From: Pseudanabaena sp. BC1403 | Lineage (GTDB): Bacteria > Cyanobacteriota > Cyanobacteriia > Pseudanabaenales > Pseudanabaenaceae | Assembly (NCBI RefSeq): GCF_002914585.1 | Contig: NZ_PDDM01000002.1 | Location: forward strand, 1-64,000 | Direction: 5' to 3' | DNA: 64,000 nt | Shown here: piece after piece, positions 1 to 8,196 of the stretch | Position numbering within the stretch: position 1 is the stretch's first letter | Layout: each line of letters begins with the position of its first letter | Program-made: the position numbers and the translations under genes | The notes under the pieces: generated by a model | What the model was told of the DNA's origin: nothing | The model's input: the letters and a program-made list of their open reading frames with translations, nothing else | The model's database searches: none

Positions 1-1
1 G

Positions 2-100
2 AAATTTTGGGCAAGGTTAAAACATCATGTCAGTAAGATTATAGGAAAATGTGAAAGTTTATGGGATGCCGTACAGCAAGCCTTCTGTCAATTGTCCTAA
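2..100 (+). pseudogene. C-terminal end of an IS630-like transposase (enters from outside the window)
   Basis: An open frame runs from the left edge to a TAA at 98-100. Its 32 residues start KFWARLKHHV and end in a helical tail with SLWDAVQQAFCQLS. This resembles the FW-A-LK C-terminus of IS630/Tc1-type DDE transposases. Only the tail is visible, so I cannot say whether the full gene to the left is intact; the pseudogene label is provisional. The call rests on motif memory, not a search. Confidence 0.5.
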
Positions 101-115
101 CTATCCCTTTCTTTG

Positions 116-709
116 CTATAAATATTCTTTTTGCATCCAAGGGAAAGTAGGACTGCGATCGCACTCTACATATTGCGCTTCCTGTAATGTATAAATCTTT
201 AGTTCCTGTCCGTTATATCGCCAAAATTCAGGCACTCCCATACTGGCATAAAGCCTATTTTTATCAATGTCAGTATGAGTAATATCCACCTCAACTACTA
301 GATCGGGAGGAGGATCTTGACTAAAATCAACAGTCTTTCCTGCAACTTTCGGTTGATTCTGAATGTAGTAAGCACAATCTGGCTCAGCACCTCGTTCAAG
401 ATCGGGGTAATCCATCGTGGTTGATCCCATTGTTTTGAGTTTCAACCCCATTTCTAAGACCAAAATGCGAATAAATAAACCAATTAATTCCCTTGAGTAT
501 TCGTGAGTTTCTAAAGGCATAGTGATTTCAAGGATGCCGCGATCGTAGGTGAGCCGTGCGGCGCGACTGTCGGGAAGAGCTTTGAGGATTTGTTGGTATG
601 ACAGCCAGCTAATTCCTTTTAGCGCAACTCGATTTTCACCTTGTTTCGCTGCTACGGTAACTGCCGAAGTGGAAGGTTGTATTTCTAGTGGTAAAACTGT
701 GAGAACCAT
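116..709 (-). CDS. Uma2 (DUF820) family PD-(D/E)XK nuclease-like protein
   Basis: This 197-residue protein has the Uma2/DUF820 layout. The GAEPDCAYYI segment near residue 108, then PPPDLVVEVDIT near 133, supply the acidic residues of the restriction-endonuclease-like core. A basic segment DKNRLYASMGVPEFWRYN follows. The family is hugely expanded in cyanobacteria, and its substrate and biological role are not established. It lies downstream of clpB on the same strand but beyond a strong terminator, so it probably has its own promoter. Start ATG at 709. A second, more divergent Uma2 gene lies at 28314-28904. Confidence 0.8.
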   Translation of the reverse strand: MVLTVLPLEIQPSTSAVTVAAKQGENRVALKGISWLSYQQILKALPDSRAARLTYDRGILEITMPLETHEYSRELIGLFIRILVLEMGLKLKTMGSTTMDYPDLERGAEPDCAYYIQNQPKVAGKTVDFSQDPPPDLVVEVDITHTDIDKNRLYASMGVPEFWRYNGQELKIYTLQEAQYVECDRSPTFPWMQKEYL

Positions 710-752
710 ATATTAACTACAACTCTGCTTAAAAACATTCTAAAGCAAAAAC

Positions 753-785
753 AAAGAGAAGGGACGCATCGCGTCCCTTCTCTTT
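753..785 (-). terminator. Intrinsic terminator of clpB
   Basis: A perfect 15-bp stem (753-767 with 771-785) has a 3-nt loop ATC. On the minus strand it is followed by a short T run. It touches the clpB stop codon and separates clpB from the Uma2 gene. Confidence 0.85.
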
Positions 786-3406
786 TAGGAAACAGTGATT
801 AGATCCGCAGAAAGTCGTTTGAAGGCGAGGCGTTCGTTTTCGATATCGACAAAGATGGTGTCGCCATCAGCATAGTCGCCGCGCAAAATCCCCTTCGCGA
901 TTTGGGTTTCCAGTTGACGCTGGATGATACGCTTCAGTGGACGTGCTCCATAAACTGGATCGTAGCCAACTTCGGCGATGAAATCTAGAGCCGCATCGGC
1001 AATTTTCAAAGTCATGCGGCGATCGCTTAAACGTTGCTCTAAACGTTGAACTTGCAATTTCACAATACGACGGAGTTCATCACGGCGGAGAGCATGGAAG
1101 ATCACAATTTCATCAATACGATTCAAGAACTCTGGACGGAAGCTCGATCGCATCGATTCCATGACCCGATCACGCATTTCGTCGTATTTAGAATCATCGC
1201 CAGCAATATCGAGAATAAACTGCGAACCGACGTTACTGGTCATGATGATAATCGAATTCTTGAAATCAACCGTGCGACCTTGAGAATCAGTGACGCGACC
1301 ATCATCAAGGATTTGCAGCATGATGTTAAATACATCGGGATGCGCTTTCTCGATTTCATCAAAGAGAATTACGGCATAGGGACGACGACGCACTGCTTCA
1401 GTCAGTTGACCGCCTTCTTCATAACCAACATATCCAGGAGGTGCGCCCACTAAACGAGAAACGCTATGTTTCTCCATATATTCCGACATGTCGATCCGTA
1501 CCATCGAGTCTTCAGTATCGAAGAGATATGCTGCAAGCGCTTTGGCTAATTCAGTTTTACCAACACCCGTGGGTCCCAAGAAAATGAAACTTGCGATCGG
1601 ACGATTAGGATCGGCGAGTCCTGCTCTAGATCGCTGAATGGCATCAGCGATCGCAGTGACGGCTTCTTCTTGACCAACTACGCGATCGTGTAGTACATCT
1701 TCCAATTGCAAGAGCTTCTCTTTTTCGGATTCCACTAGCTTGCTGATCGGAATGCCTGACCATTTCGAGATAATCTCCGCAATGTCTTCTTCTGTGACCT
1801 CTTGACGCAATAGCGATCGCCCTGAAGTTTGCGCCTCTTTAAGATTTACCTCACCGACTTCTAGTTGGCGTTGTAAGTCAGTAAGCTTGCCATACTTGAG
1901 TTCCGCAGCTTTGTTTAGGTCATAATCTCGCTCAGCTTGCTGAACTTCTACATTTACATGTTCGATGCTTTCCTTCAACTTGCGAATATTATCGATGACA
2001 CTTTTTTCAGCTTCCCATTGCGCTTTGAGAGTGGTTTGTTCTTCTTTCAGGTCACCAAGCTCTTTGTGCAGTTTCCCCAATCGCTCTATAGATTCGCGAT
2101 CGGTTTCTTTTTTTAAGGAGAGACATTCCATCTCTAGCTGAATTACCTTACGATTAATTTCATCAAGGGCTTCAGGTTGAGATGTGATTTCCATTTTTAG
2201 CTTGGCAGCAGCTTCGTCAACGAGATCGATCGCTTTATCGGGTAAGAAGCGATCGCTAATATAGCGATTTGAGAGCGTTGCTGCTGCAACTAACGCAGTG
2301 TCAGAAATTTTCACGCCATGATGTAGCTCATAGCGATCGCGCAAACCGCGCAAAATCGAGATTGTATCTTCGACATTGGGCTGATCGATGAAAACCTGTT
2401 GGAAGCGCCGTTCGAGAGCAGCATCTTTCTCTATATATTTGCGATATTCATCTAGAGTTGTTGCACCGATACAGCGCAACTCACCTCGCGCTAACATAGG
2501 CTTGAGCAGATTACTAGCATCCATGGAGCCTTGAGTCGCACCCGCACCAACTACAGTATGAATTTCATCGATAAAGAGGATAAATTGACCGCTTGATTCT
2601 GTAACTTCCTTAAGAACAGCCTTCAATCTTTCTTCAAATTCTCCGCGATATTTTGCCCCTGCAATCAAGGCTCCCATATCAAGAGCAATCAGCTTCCGAT
2701 TTTGGAGTGATTCAGGTACATCTCCGCTAAGGATACGTTGCGCTAAACCTTCCGCGATCGCCGTTTTACCCACCCCTGGTTCACCGATTAAGACAGGATT
2801 GTTTTTAGTGCGGCGCGACAAAATCTGAATTGTGCGACGAATTTCATCATCGCGCCCAATTACAGGATCAAGCTTGCCTTCACGGGCTAATTCGGTGAGA
2901 TCGCGACCATATTTAGTCAACGCTTCATACTTATTCTCAGGAGACTGGTCAGACACTTTTTGTTTGCCTCGGACTTGCTGAATTACATTACGGAGCTTGG
3001 CTTCATCGAGTCCCATTTCCTGATAGAGAGCTTTCCCGAAGCGATCATCTTTGCAGTAGGGGAGCAAGATATGCTCGATGGAGATAAAATCATCACCAAA
3101 ACTTTTACGTTCCTTTTCGGCGCGATCAAATAGTACTTCTAAATTTTTGCCCAAGTACACAGAACTATTGGAACTCGATACTTTGGGCTGACGATTGATA
3201 AACTCATCGGTGCGATCGCGCAATTTTTGAATATTGATCCCCGCCTTACTAAAGATGCTAGCTGCTAGCCCTTCTTCTTCTAATATTGCTTTAAGTAAAT
3301 GCTCTGGCTCGATCTGTTGTTGCTGAGCCGCTTTCACCACATCGGGTGTCCTTGCGATCGCAGCCCATGCTTTTTCGGTAAATTGATTGGGATTAGTTGG
3401 TTGCAT
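785..3406 (-). CDS. clpB: ATP-dependent chaperone ClpB (protein disaggregase)
   Basis: ClpB is the hexameric AAA+ disaggregase that works with DnaK to rescue aggregated proteins after heat stress. The 873-residue length is normal. The N-terminal Clp repeat domain opens at [17 protein letters not shown]1 has Walker [10 protein letters not shown] and Walker [11 protein letters not shown] coiled-coil M-domain lies around residues 410-530. NBD2 has Walker [10 protein letters not shown], Walker [14 protein letters not shown] and the GYVG pore loop. A strong AGGAGGT ribosome site precedes ATG 3406. No CIRCE element is seen upstream. Cyanobacteria often carry two clpB genes; which paralog this is cannot be told here. 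Confidence 0.97.
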   Translation of the reverse strand: MQPTNPNQFTEKAWAAIARTPDVVKAAQQQQIEPEHLLKAILEEEGLAASIFSKAGINIQKLRDRTDEFINRQPKVSSSNSSVYLGKNLEVLFDRAEKERKSFGDDFISIEHILLPYCKDDRFGKALYQEMGLDEAKLRNVIQQVRGKQKVSDQSPENKYEALTKYGRDLTELAREGKLDPVIGRDDEIRRTIQILSRRTKNNPVLIGEPGVGKTAIAEGLAQRILSGDVPESLQNRKLIALDMGALIAGAKYRGEFEERLKAVLKEVTESSGQFILFIDEIHTVVGAGATQGSMDASNLLKPMLARGELRCIGATTLDEYRKYIEKDAALERRFQQVFIDQPNVEDTISILRGLRDRYELHHGVKISDTALVAAATLSNRYISDRFLPDKAIDLVDEAAAKLKMEITSQPEALDEINRKVIQLEMECLSLKKETDRESIERLGKLHKELGDLKEEQTTLKAQWEAEKSVIDNIRKLKESIEHVNVEVQQAERDYDLNKAAELKYGKLTDLQRQLEVGEVNLKEAQTSGRSLLRQEVTEEDIAEIISKWSGIPISKLVESEKEKLLQLEDVLHDRVVGQEEAVTAIADAIQRSRAGLADPNRPIASFIFLGPTGVGKTELAKALAAYLFDTEDSMVRIDMSEYMEKHSVSRLVGAPPGYVGYEEGGQLTEAVRRRPYAVILFDEIEKAHPDVFNIMLQILDDGRVTDSQGRTVDFKNSIIIMTSNVGSQFILDIAGDDSKYDEMRDRVMESMRSSFRPEFLNRIDEIVIFHALRRDELRRIVKLQVQRLEQRLSDRRMTLKIADAALDFIAEVGYDPVYGARPLKRIIQRQLETQIAKGILRGDYADGDTIFVDIENERLAFKRLSADLITVS

Positions 3407-3728
3407 CGCCAGTTACCTCCTGTGGTTTAAAAGTCTGTAAATATCTTAAAGCGTAAGGCTTTTAAACGGGATCGGTTCTACATAGATAAAGGGTGCGTGT
3501 TTCCGTACATTGGGATTACATTTACCTGTTACAGTACGTCAGCTAAGGTGACTTTTGTTCTAAGCATATGTGCGATCGCTTGATTGCTTGCTGACAGGTT
3601 TAAGAGTATTGCGATCGCCGTTTAGCTTGATGGGCGCACAACTCTAATGAGATTACCTTGTAGAGATTATTGTATAGAGATCGCTTCGTTAATTCGGGTT
3701 GCCATTCGAGGGCGATCGCTGCTATTGG
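3407..3728. other. clpB upstream spacer, 322 bp
   Basis: No ORF is convincing here. The spacer holds the clpB promoter region and one copy of a dispersed repeat (3571-3620). No inverted heat-shock element (TTAGCACTC type) is visible. Confidence 0.6.
3571..3620. repeat. Dispersed repeat family A, copy 1
   Basis: Contains GCGATCGCTTGATTGCTTGC, then TGACAGGTTTAAGAGTATTG and GCGATCGCC. Closely related copies lie at 4117-4188, 5399-5473 and 6266-6377, always between the small accessory genes. Confidence 0.75.
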
Positions 3729-4058
3729 TTAGGCAGCCTCGTTATTTGCACGTATTACGACGGCAATTTCTTCGGGGTAGGCTTCGGCGTAAGTCCATGC
3801 GTTGACGAGATCGGCGGCGGTGATGTGGGGATAGTCTTGTAGCAGTTGGGCTTCGGTTATACCCAATTGTTGGGCTTCGACTAGTAACCAAACTGCTATT
3901 CGGGTTCCTGCAATGCAAGCTTCTCCTCCACAAACTCCTGCCGTTTTGGTGATTCCTTTACCGCTTTTAGTTATGTTTTTGGTGAGCCGTTGGATAATTG
4001 CGGCTCGGTCGGTGAGTGATATGTTGAGAAATTGATGTTCGATTTCTTGAGTGGTCAT
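3729..4058 (-). CDS. DUF433 antitoxin-like protein, without a partner toxin
   Basis: The 109-residue protein has the DUF433 signature GVCGGEACIAGTRIAVWLLV (residues 42-61), a VapB45-like winged-helix DNA-binding domain. The N-terminal segment with LSLTDRAAIIQ-type helices matches the DUF433 protein at 4723-5049. In complete modules a DUF5615 (PIN-like) toxin follows directly. Here the downstream strand holds no such frame, so this is an orphan or solitary regulator. It is flanked on both sides by repeat family A. The assignment is by signature. Confidence 0.8.
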   Translation of the reverse strand: MTTQEIEHQFLNISLTDRAAIIQRLTKNITKSGKGITKTAGVCGGEACIAGTRIAVWLLVEAQQLGITEAQLLQDYPHITAADLVNAWTYAEAYPEEIAVVIRANNEAA

Positions 4059-4116
4059 GGCGATCGCAGGTAATTAGAATTATGCTTATTGTAGCAATCT
4101 GACTGATGAAGAGCGG

Positions 4117-4188
4117 GCGATCGCCTATTCATTTCGTTGGTAAAATCGACTCTTGCTTGTTGATAGGTTTATGAGTATTGCGATCTCA
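4117..4188. repeat. Dispersed repeat family A, copy 2
   Basis: Carries GCGATCGCCTATTCATTTCG, a TAAAATCG segment and TTGATAGGTTTATGAGTATT. It shares both halves with copies 3 and 4. Confidence 0.75.
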
Positions 4189-4258
4189 CCTCACAAATTG
4201 CTGTAACAAATATCTATAAATGGGATTGGATTGAGCTTGTTTACCATCTTTTCTTGCT

Positions 4259-4279
4259 ATGCCAGCCAAAGACATTTAA
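4259..4279 (+). pseudogene. xisH: xisH N-terminal remnant
   Basis: The seven codons ATG CCA GCC AAA GAC ATT TAA encode MPAKDI-stop. Intact XisH at 5812-6231 begins MPARDI. The remnant lies 40 bp upstream of an xisI gene, exactly where xisH belongs. I infer that nearly all of xisH was deleted here, leaving the first six codons. Confidence 0.6.
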
Positions 4280-4318
4280 GTTGTTGGTTATTAATACAAT
4301 GCAGGAGGAAGTTTTACA

Positions 4319-4660
4319 ATGGATAGACTAGACAAATATCGCATTGCTATCAAGAAAATTTTAACTGAATATCATAGCTGGGCTTCTAACTCTAATATTA
4401 GAGATAGAGAGAATTGTCTAGTTTTTGATGATGTTCGCGATCAATATTTTTGGTTTTTAATGGGTTGGCAAGGGCAGAGGAAATATAGGAATATTCAGGT
4501 ACATATCCGTATTAAGAATCAAAAAATTTATATTGAAGAGGATTGGACTGAGGAGGGGATTGCTAATGAGTTGTTAACGGAAGGTATTCCTAAGTCTGAT
4601 ATTGTTTTGGCTTTTCATGATCCTGAGACTCGGAAGTTAACAGAGTTTGCTGTAGCTTAA
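4319..4660 (+). CDS. xisI: XisI family protein (orphan copy)
   Basis: XisI was named as a controlling factor for excision of the fdxN element in heterocyst formers. Most cyanobacterial copies lie nowhere near such an element, and their role is unclear. The 113-residue protein shows the family pattern: MDRLDKYRIAIKKILTEY, a VFDDVRDQYFWFLMGW strand, HIRIKNQKIYIEEDWTEEGI and the C-terminal SDIVLAFHDPETRKLTEFAVA-like end. AGGAGGA at 4303-4309 precedes ATG 4319. Its usual partner xisH is reduced to a six-codon remnant upstream, unlike the intact pair at 5489-6231. A DUF433/DUF5615 module follows on the same strand. Confidence 0.85.
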   Translation: MDRLDKYRIAIKKILTEYHSWASNSNIRDRENCLVFDDVRDQYFWFLMGWQGQRKYRNIQVHIRIKNQKIYIEEDWTEEGIANELLTEGIPKSDIVLAFHDPETRKLTEFAVA

Positions 4661-4722
4661 CTGTTGGATAAGATGTAAAATGATTAATACAGTTTGCTAA
4701 AACGTTATGAGGATTGACATCT

Positions 4723-5049
4723 GTGATCGTCAAAGAGTTAGAACAGCAACTTCTCGCCCTTAGACCTAGTGAAAAGGTGCAGGTGATCCAGTTACTTGCT
4801 CAAAGTTTGGGTAGTAATTGGCAGGGAATTGAGAAAACACCTAAAGTTTGTGGTGGTCAGGCTTGCATTGCGAATACAAGAATTCCTGTTTGGGTGCTGG
4901 TAGAGGCTCGCCGTTTGGGATATAGCGATCTTGATTTATTGACAAGCTATCCAACGATTACGGCTACGGATTTAGCGAATGCTTGGGTATATGCGGCGGC
5001 TCATAGGGATGAGATTGATTTGGTAATCGAGGAGAATGAGGCGGCTTAG
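4723..5049 (+). CDS. DUF433 antitoxin of a type II toxin-antitoxin module
   Basis: This DUF433 protein carries KVCGGQACIANTRIPVWVLV and a C-terminal helix AWVYAAAHRDEIDLVIEENEAA-like tail. DUF433 proteins act as VapB45-type antitoxins and autorepressors when paired with DUF5615. The frame is open from a TTG at 4714. GAGGA at 4709-4713 is too close to that codon and well spaced for GTG 4723, so I start at 4723. The toxin gene follows after 3 bp, implying translational coupling. Confidence 0.8.
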   Translation: MIVKELEQQLLALRPSEKVQVIQLLAQSLGSNWQGIEKTPKVCGGQACIANTRIPVWVLVEARRLGYSDLDLLTSYPTITATDLANAWVYAAAHRDEIDLVIEENEAA

Positions 5050-5052
5050 GAG

Positions 5053-5394
5053 ATGGTACGGTTTTATGCGGATGAGCAGTTTCCATTTCAAGTTGTGGAA
5101 TTATTGAGAAATCTTGGTTATGATGTTTTGACGGTGCAAGAAGCGGGAAATGCTAATCAACGGATACCTGATGATCAGGTGTTGATGTTTGCGATAAGTC
5201 AAGAGCGCTCAATTTTGACTATCAATAGAATTGACTTCATTCGTTTGCATCGTCATGATGATAATCATTTCGGGGTTGTTGTATGTACAAATAATCGTAA
5301 TTGGGAACAGTTTGCTGAAAGGATCGATGGGACGGTGAGAGCAGAGGAGTCGTTACAAGGAAAGTTGATTCGGGTGGTACGCCCGTCTGTTTAA
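5053..5394 (+). CDS. DUF5615 PIN-like toxin (VapC45 type)
   Basis: The 113-residue protein starts MVRFYADEQFPFQVVELLRN, with the first acidic pair of the PIN-like fold (D7, E8). It continues with GYDVLTVQEAG, DDQVLMFA, and ERSILTINRIDFIRLH, the usual DUF5615/Mut7-C order. Such proteins are predicted metal-dependent RNases neutralised by the DUF433 partner directly upstream. A TAGGAG ribosome site bridges the two genes. The frame is complete. RNase activity is inferred from the family. Confidence 0.82.
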   Translation: MVRFYADEQFPFQVVELLRNLGYDVLTVQEAGNANQRIPDDQVLMFAISQERSILTINRIDFIRLHRHDDNHFGVVVCTNNRNWEQFAERIDGTVRAEESLQGKLIRVVRPSV

Positions 5395-5398
5395 ATTA

Positions 5399-5473
5399 GC
5401 GATCTCGCTTATTCATTTCACGGGTAAAATCGCTTGATTGCTTGCTGACAGGTCTATGGGTATAGCGATCGCA
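5399..5473. repeat. Dispersed repeat family A, copy 3
   Basis: Contains TATTCATTTCACGGGTAAAA, CGCTTGATTGCTTGCTGACA and GGTCTATGGGTATAGCGATC. It fuses the two halves that occur separately in copies 1 and 2. Confidence 0.75.
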
Positions 5474-5488
5474 TTGTCGCCACGCTTA

Positions 5489-5827
5489 TCATGCAACGGC
5501 AAATCCTGTATATTGACGAACTTTTGGGTGACGAAATCCAAGGACAATATCATTCTTAGATACACCTGCATCTATCAAGTCAGTTACTATACCTTCTTCC
5601 GTATCATCATACTGAATCCAGATTTTGTCATTGACTAAACTTAGATGAATAGGAGTACTGTGAAGGTATCGGTCATCGTTCCAGCCAATGTCGAGAACTA
5701 GATATTGTCCACGCTCATCATCAAATAATACTTGAGATGTATAAGCATCAGGTATTGTAGAGCGATAGTCGGCGTGATTTTGGAGTACTTGTTGAATAAT
5801 CTGACGATATTTTAATTGGGTATCCAT
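5489..5827 (-). CDS. xisI: XisI family protein (paired with xisH)
   Basis: A 112-residue XisI protein with MDTQLKYRQIIQQVLQNHAD, VLFDDERGQYLVLDIGW, HLSLVNDKIWIQYDDTEEGI and a KNDIVLGFRHP segment ending in GFAVA. Its start overlaps the end of xisH by 16 bp, so the pair is cotranscribed and probably translationally coupled. It is a diverged paralog of the orphan XisI at 4319-4660. XisI and XisH are thought to form a complex; whether this pair has any role in DNA excision is unknown. Confidence 0.88.
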   Translation of the reverse strand: MDTQLKYRQIIQQVLQNHADYRSTIPDAYTSQVLFDDERGQYLVLDIGWNDDRYLHSTPIHLSLVNDKIWIQYDDTEEGIVTDLIDAGVSKNDIVLGFRHPKVRQYTGFAVA

Positions 5828-6231
5828 TGGACAATTACCTCACTTTCATCATCGAAAACAATTAGCTTGATAATCTGATTTGTAAGTAGTATCTGCCCTA
5901 ATTGTATCGTGAATATGCTGTTGAAGGTTAGGCGGGAGACTGCAAGATAGAGATCGCGCTCAATTTTTGTTTCGTTGAGAATTTGGCGATATAGGATGTA
6001 CTGTCCTAAAGCTTGTTCTAAATCCTTAACATCAGACTGACCTACAAAGCTTTTTACTTCTACAACAATTTTTTGGATACCTTTTTCAGCACTGATGAGA
6101 CGTTCTGCTCCTAAGTCCGCAGATAAACGCTTTTTCCCAATTTGCAATGGAAATGGATCGTGGGTAATTGTCCAGCCATCTTTTTCTAGGGCTGTTTTGA
6201 CAGTATTGTGATAAATGTCTCTTGCTGGCAC
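5812..6231 (-). CDS. xisH: XisH family endonuclease-fold protein
   Basis: The 139-residue protein opens MPARDIYHNTVKTALEKDGW and contains the restriction-endonuclease-like core: ADLGAERLISAEKGIQKIVVEVKSF, where D and E-V-K give a PD-(D/E)XK pattern, then a conserved ALGQYILYRQIL helix. XisH family members are predicted nucleases acting with XisI. It is the first gene of a two-gene operon with xisI, which overlaps its last codons. The intergenic DNA upstream is repeat family A. Complete and undamaged. Confidence 0.9.
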   Translation of the reverse strand: MPARDIYHNTVKTALEKDGWTITHDPFPLQIGKKRLSADLGAERLISAEKGIQKIVVEVKSFVGQSDVKDLEQALGQYILYRQILNETKIERDLYLAVSRLTFNSIFTIQLGQILLTNQIIKLIVFDDESEVIVQWIPN

Positions 6232-6265
6232 AAGTTAAAACTGTGAAGTTGTATGTGTCAGTATA

Positions 6266-6377
6266 CGCGATCGCTTGATTGCTTGCTGATTTGTGTATGA
6301 GTATGGAGATCGCCTATTCATTTCACGGATAAAATTGCCTCTTGTTTGTTGACAGGTTTATGAGTGTTGCGATCTCG
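6266..6377. repeat. Dispersed repeat family A, copy 4 (double)
   Basis: Contains CGCGATCGCTTGATTGCTTG, then GCCTATTCATTTCACGGATA and a second end GTTGACAGGTTTATGAGTGT. This looks like two overlapping units. Confidence 0.72.
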
Positions 6378-6444
6378 TCTTTATCAAGAGCTATAATAAA
6401 AACATCGCGTTTGAATTAATAATTTAGTCAATCAGAGTAAATTT

Positions 6445-6687
6445 ATGACTGCAACACTTGTCAAACCGTCATTACTAATTCATGAGATTTGCGTTGAGAA
6501 ATTTGGCAATCTCAATCTGTTTAAGTTTAGCGATCGCCTACAGGATCGGATGGAGTTGCTTCTAGAGAAAAGAAAAGTAGAACCGCTTTCTGTTGAAGAG
6601 ATTCCTGAGTTAGAAACCATTGGGGAACTAGATCAGATTTTTACACATATGAATGCAATGCTGGCTGCCCAAAATATTAATCTTTAA
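6445..6687 (+). CDS. Hypothetical protein, 80 residues, upstream of a HEPN gene
   Basis: I do not recognise this protein. It is 80 residues, acidic towards its C-terminus (SVEEIPELETIGELDQIF) and predicted mostly helical, with no membrane segment. One HIP1 site lies inside the gene. It sits 46 bp upstream of the HEPN-domain gene on the same strand, so the two may be cotranscribed. The size ratio would suit a small partner or antitoxin of the HEPN protein, but nothing in the sequence proves it. Confidence 0.55.
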   Translation: MTATLVKPSLLIHEICVEKFGNLNLFKFSDRLQDRMELLLEKRKVEPLSVEEIPELETIGELDQIFTHMNAMLAAQNINL

Positions 6688-6733
6688 TTTAGCTGAATTT
6701 TTGTTGCTGGGTAAAAATTAGGAAGCCAGAAAA

Positions 6734-7678
6734 ATGGTACAAAGTAATATTGCAGTCATTATTTCTCATTTACAGGTTGTGGGCGATTTACCTGTTGAAA
6801 TTTTGCCCAATTATATATTCCGATCTGCAACAGATACTGAAGTAGAACAAATCAAAAAAATTGTAAAGGAGTCTTTACCGTATAAGAGAACTACATGGGT
6901 TCCATATGATGCAGAAGTAGTAGAAACAATCAACTCGCTTGGACACAAAACATATGTTCATGAACCTTTACCAAAAGAAAGATGGAAATATTGGGTAATT
7001 TCATTTGAAGGGCAAAATGAGAGAATTCATGAATTTCAATTGTTATCACGACTTCTGCCAATTAATTTTGAAATTGGATCACAACTTATATACGATGGTG
7101 AAACAATGGGACATATTTTAATGTCTCCATATGCAGCTTTGCGCTACAGCGATTGGGAACAAGCTTTCGGTAAACCTGAGATTATCACCACAATACAAAT
7201 TGCATTTATTGGAGAGCTTTATGAAATGTACCAAAACCTACCAGACCAATTCAATTTTGTGAGAATAGCTGTTCAGAATTTTTCTTCTCTTCGTGATATC
7301 TCTAATGGTTCTGATCTAGTGATCGTAGGGCTATTCGCAATTATTGAGTCCCTAATTACTCATGCACCTCGACTCTCAGAATCACTAGACTCGATTAACC
7401 ATCAAATTACAAATAAAATTATCCTACTTCGCAAACGATTTTCTAGAGACGTATTACCAAAAGCATATTTTATGGATGCTCCAGAAGACAAAATATGGAA
7501 AAAGTTATACAGTTATCGCAGCGCTGTCGCACATGGTACACCAGTGAACTTTGACGGAGATCATAAAATACTAAAAGATAGAATTACTGTGATTAAGTTT
7601 CTACAAGATAATATCAAAGAATTAATTATTTTGGGACTTAAAGAGCCTGAGTTTTTATATGATTTACGCAAGTGTTAA
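6734..7678 (+). CDS. HEPN-domain protein (ApeA/Apea-like HEPN)
   Basis: The 314-residue protein has an unrecognised N-terminal half and a helical C-terminal half. The latter contains VIVGLFAIIESLITHAP (residues 196-212) and LYSYRSAVAHGTP, where R262 and H267 form the RX4-6H motif of HEPN RNases. This arrangement is typical of Apea-like HEPN domains, found in anti-phage abortive-infection proteins such as ApeA. The gene is AT-rich and lacks HIP1 over most of its length, unlike its neighbours, which suggests recent acquisition. It lies inside the toxin-antitoxin patch. The defence role is inferred from motif and context. Confidence 0.6.
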   Translation: MVQSNIAVIISHLQVVGDLPVEILPNYIFRSATDTEVEQIKKIVKESLPYKRTTWVPYDAEVVETINSLGHKTYVHEPLPKERWKYWVISFEGQNERIHEFQLLSRLLPINFEIGSQLIYDGETMGHILMSPYAALRYSDWEQAFGKPEIITTIQIAFIGELYEMYQNLPDQFNFVRIAVQNFSSLRDISNGSDLVIVGLFAIIESLITHAPRLSESLDSINHQITNKIILLRKRFSRDVLPKAYFMDAPEDKIWKKLYSYRSAVAHGTPVNFDGDHKILKDRITVIKFLQDNIKELIILGLKEPEFLYDLRKC

Positions 7679-7947
7679 GTTTTATCCTTTGTTTTATTTT
7701 GTGTGAATATGTAATTGCCGTTTGGTGTTTTTATTGGTGGGGTGATCGCTGTTTATGGGAATGGATAGGCGATCGCTGTTTGGTTGATTCTTAGAGGGGC
7801 GATCGCTGTTTGTTGAGATTGGAGAGGCGATCGCTGGTTATAGGGATGGAGAGGCGATCGCTGTTTGGTTTGTTCTTTTGAGAGGCGATCGCTCTTTATG
7901 AGGATGGATAGGCGATCGCTATATTGTGTAGAGATTGCGGATAAGTT
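7679..7947. repeat. HIP1 periodic array
   Basis: Six GCGATCGC octamers start at 7769, 7799, 7827, 7854, 7885 and 7912, spaced 27-31 bp. Most are preceded by GAGG or GATAG and followed by TGTTT or TGGTT, giving a loose tandem repeat. No ORF of note occurs in the spacer. Confidence 0.85.
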
Positions 7948-7983
7948 ATGATAAATACGACTCATTTGAGGATATTCGCCATC

Positions 7984-8196
7984 ATGAAAGAATCATTTAC
8001 CGCCGTTATCAAGCAATCTAACAACTGGTGGATTGGCTGGATTGAAGAAATATCAGGCGTAAATTGTCAAGAATCCACAAAAGAAGAACTTCTAGAAAGT
8101 TTACGGATAACTTTAAAAGAAGCGCTAGACTTCAATCGTTATGAAGCAATAGAAGCTGATGGAGATGTTTATGAAGAAGAATTAATAGCACTATGA
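7984..8196 (+). CDS. hicB: HicB-like antitoxin
   Basis: The protein from ATG 7984 (70 residues) has the HicB partial RNase H fold: MKESFTAVIKQSNNWWIGWI then EISGVNCQESTKEELLESL and a helix ending in LDFNRYEAIEADGD. An in-frame ATG at 7948 would add 12 unrelated residues. GAGGA at 7968-7972 fits 7984 better. HicB neutralises the mRNA interferase HicA. The hicA gene starts in the TGA of this gene (ATGA overlap) but is broken, so this antitoxin appears to be orphaned. Confidence 0.82.
   Translation: MKESFTAVIKQSNNWWIGWIEEISGVNCQESTKEELLESLRITLKEALDFNRYEAIEADGDVYEEELIAL

Noticed and set aside
1046-1453. 135-codon open frame on the plus strand
   Set aside because: It lies wholly inside clpB on the opposite strand and shows no protein-like composition or ribosome site.
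3407-3728. CIRCE/HrcA operator before clpB
   Set aside because: No TTAGCACTC-type inverted repeat is present.
4319-6231. fdxN excision element
   Set aside because: xisI/xisH alone do not define one; no xisF recombinase or attachment repeat is seen.
7769-7919. Possible CRISPR array upstream of hicB
   Set aside because: The repeated unit is the 8-bp HIP1 motif with loose flanks, spacers are too short and partly conserved, and there is no cas gene.
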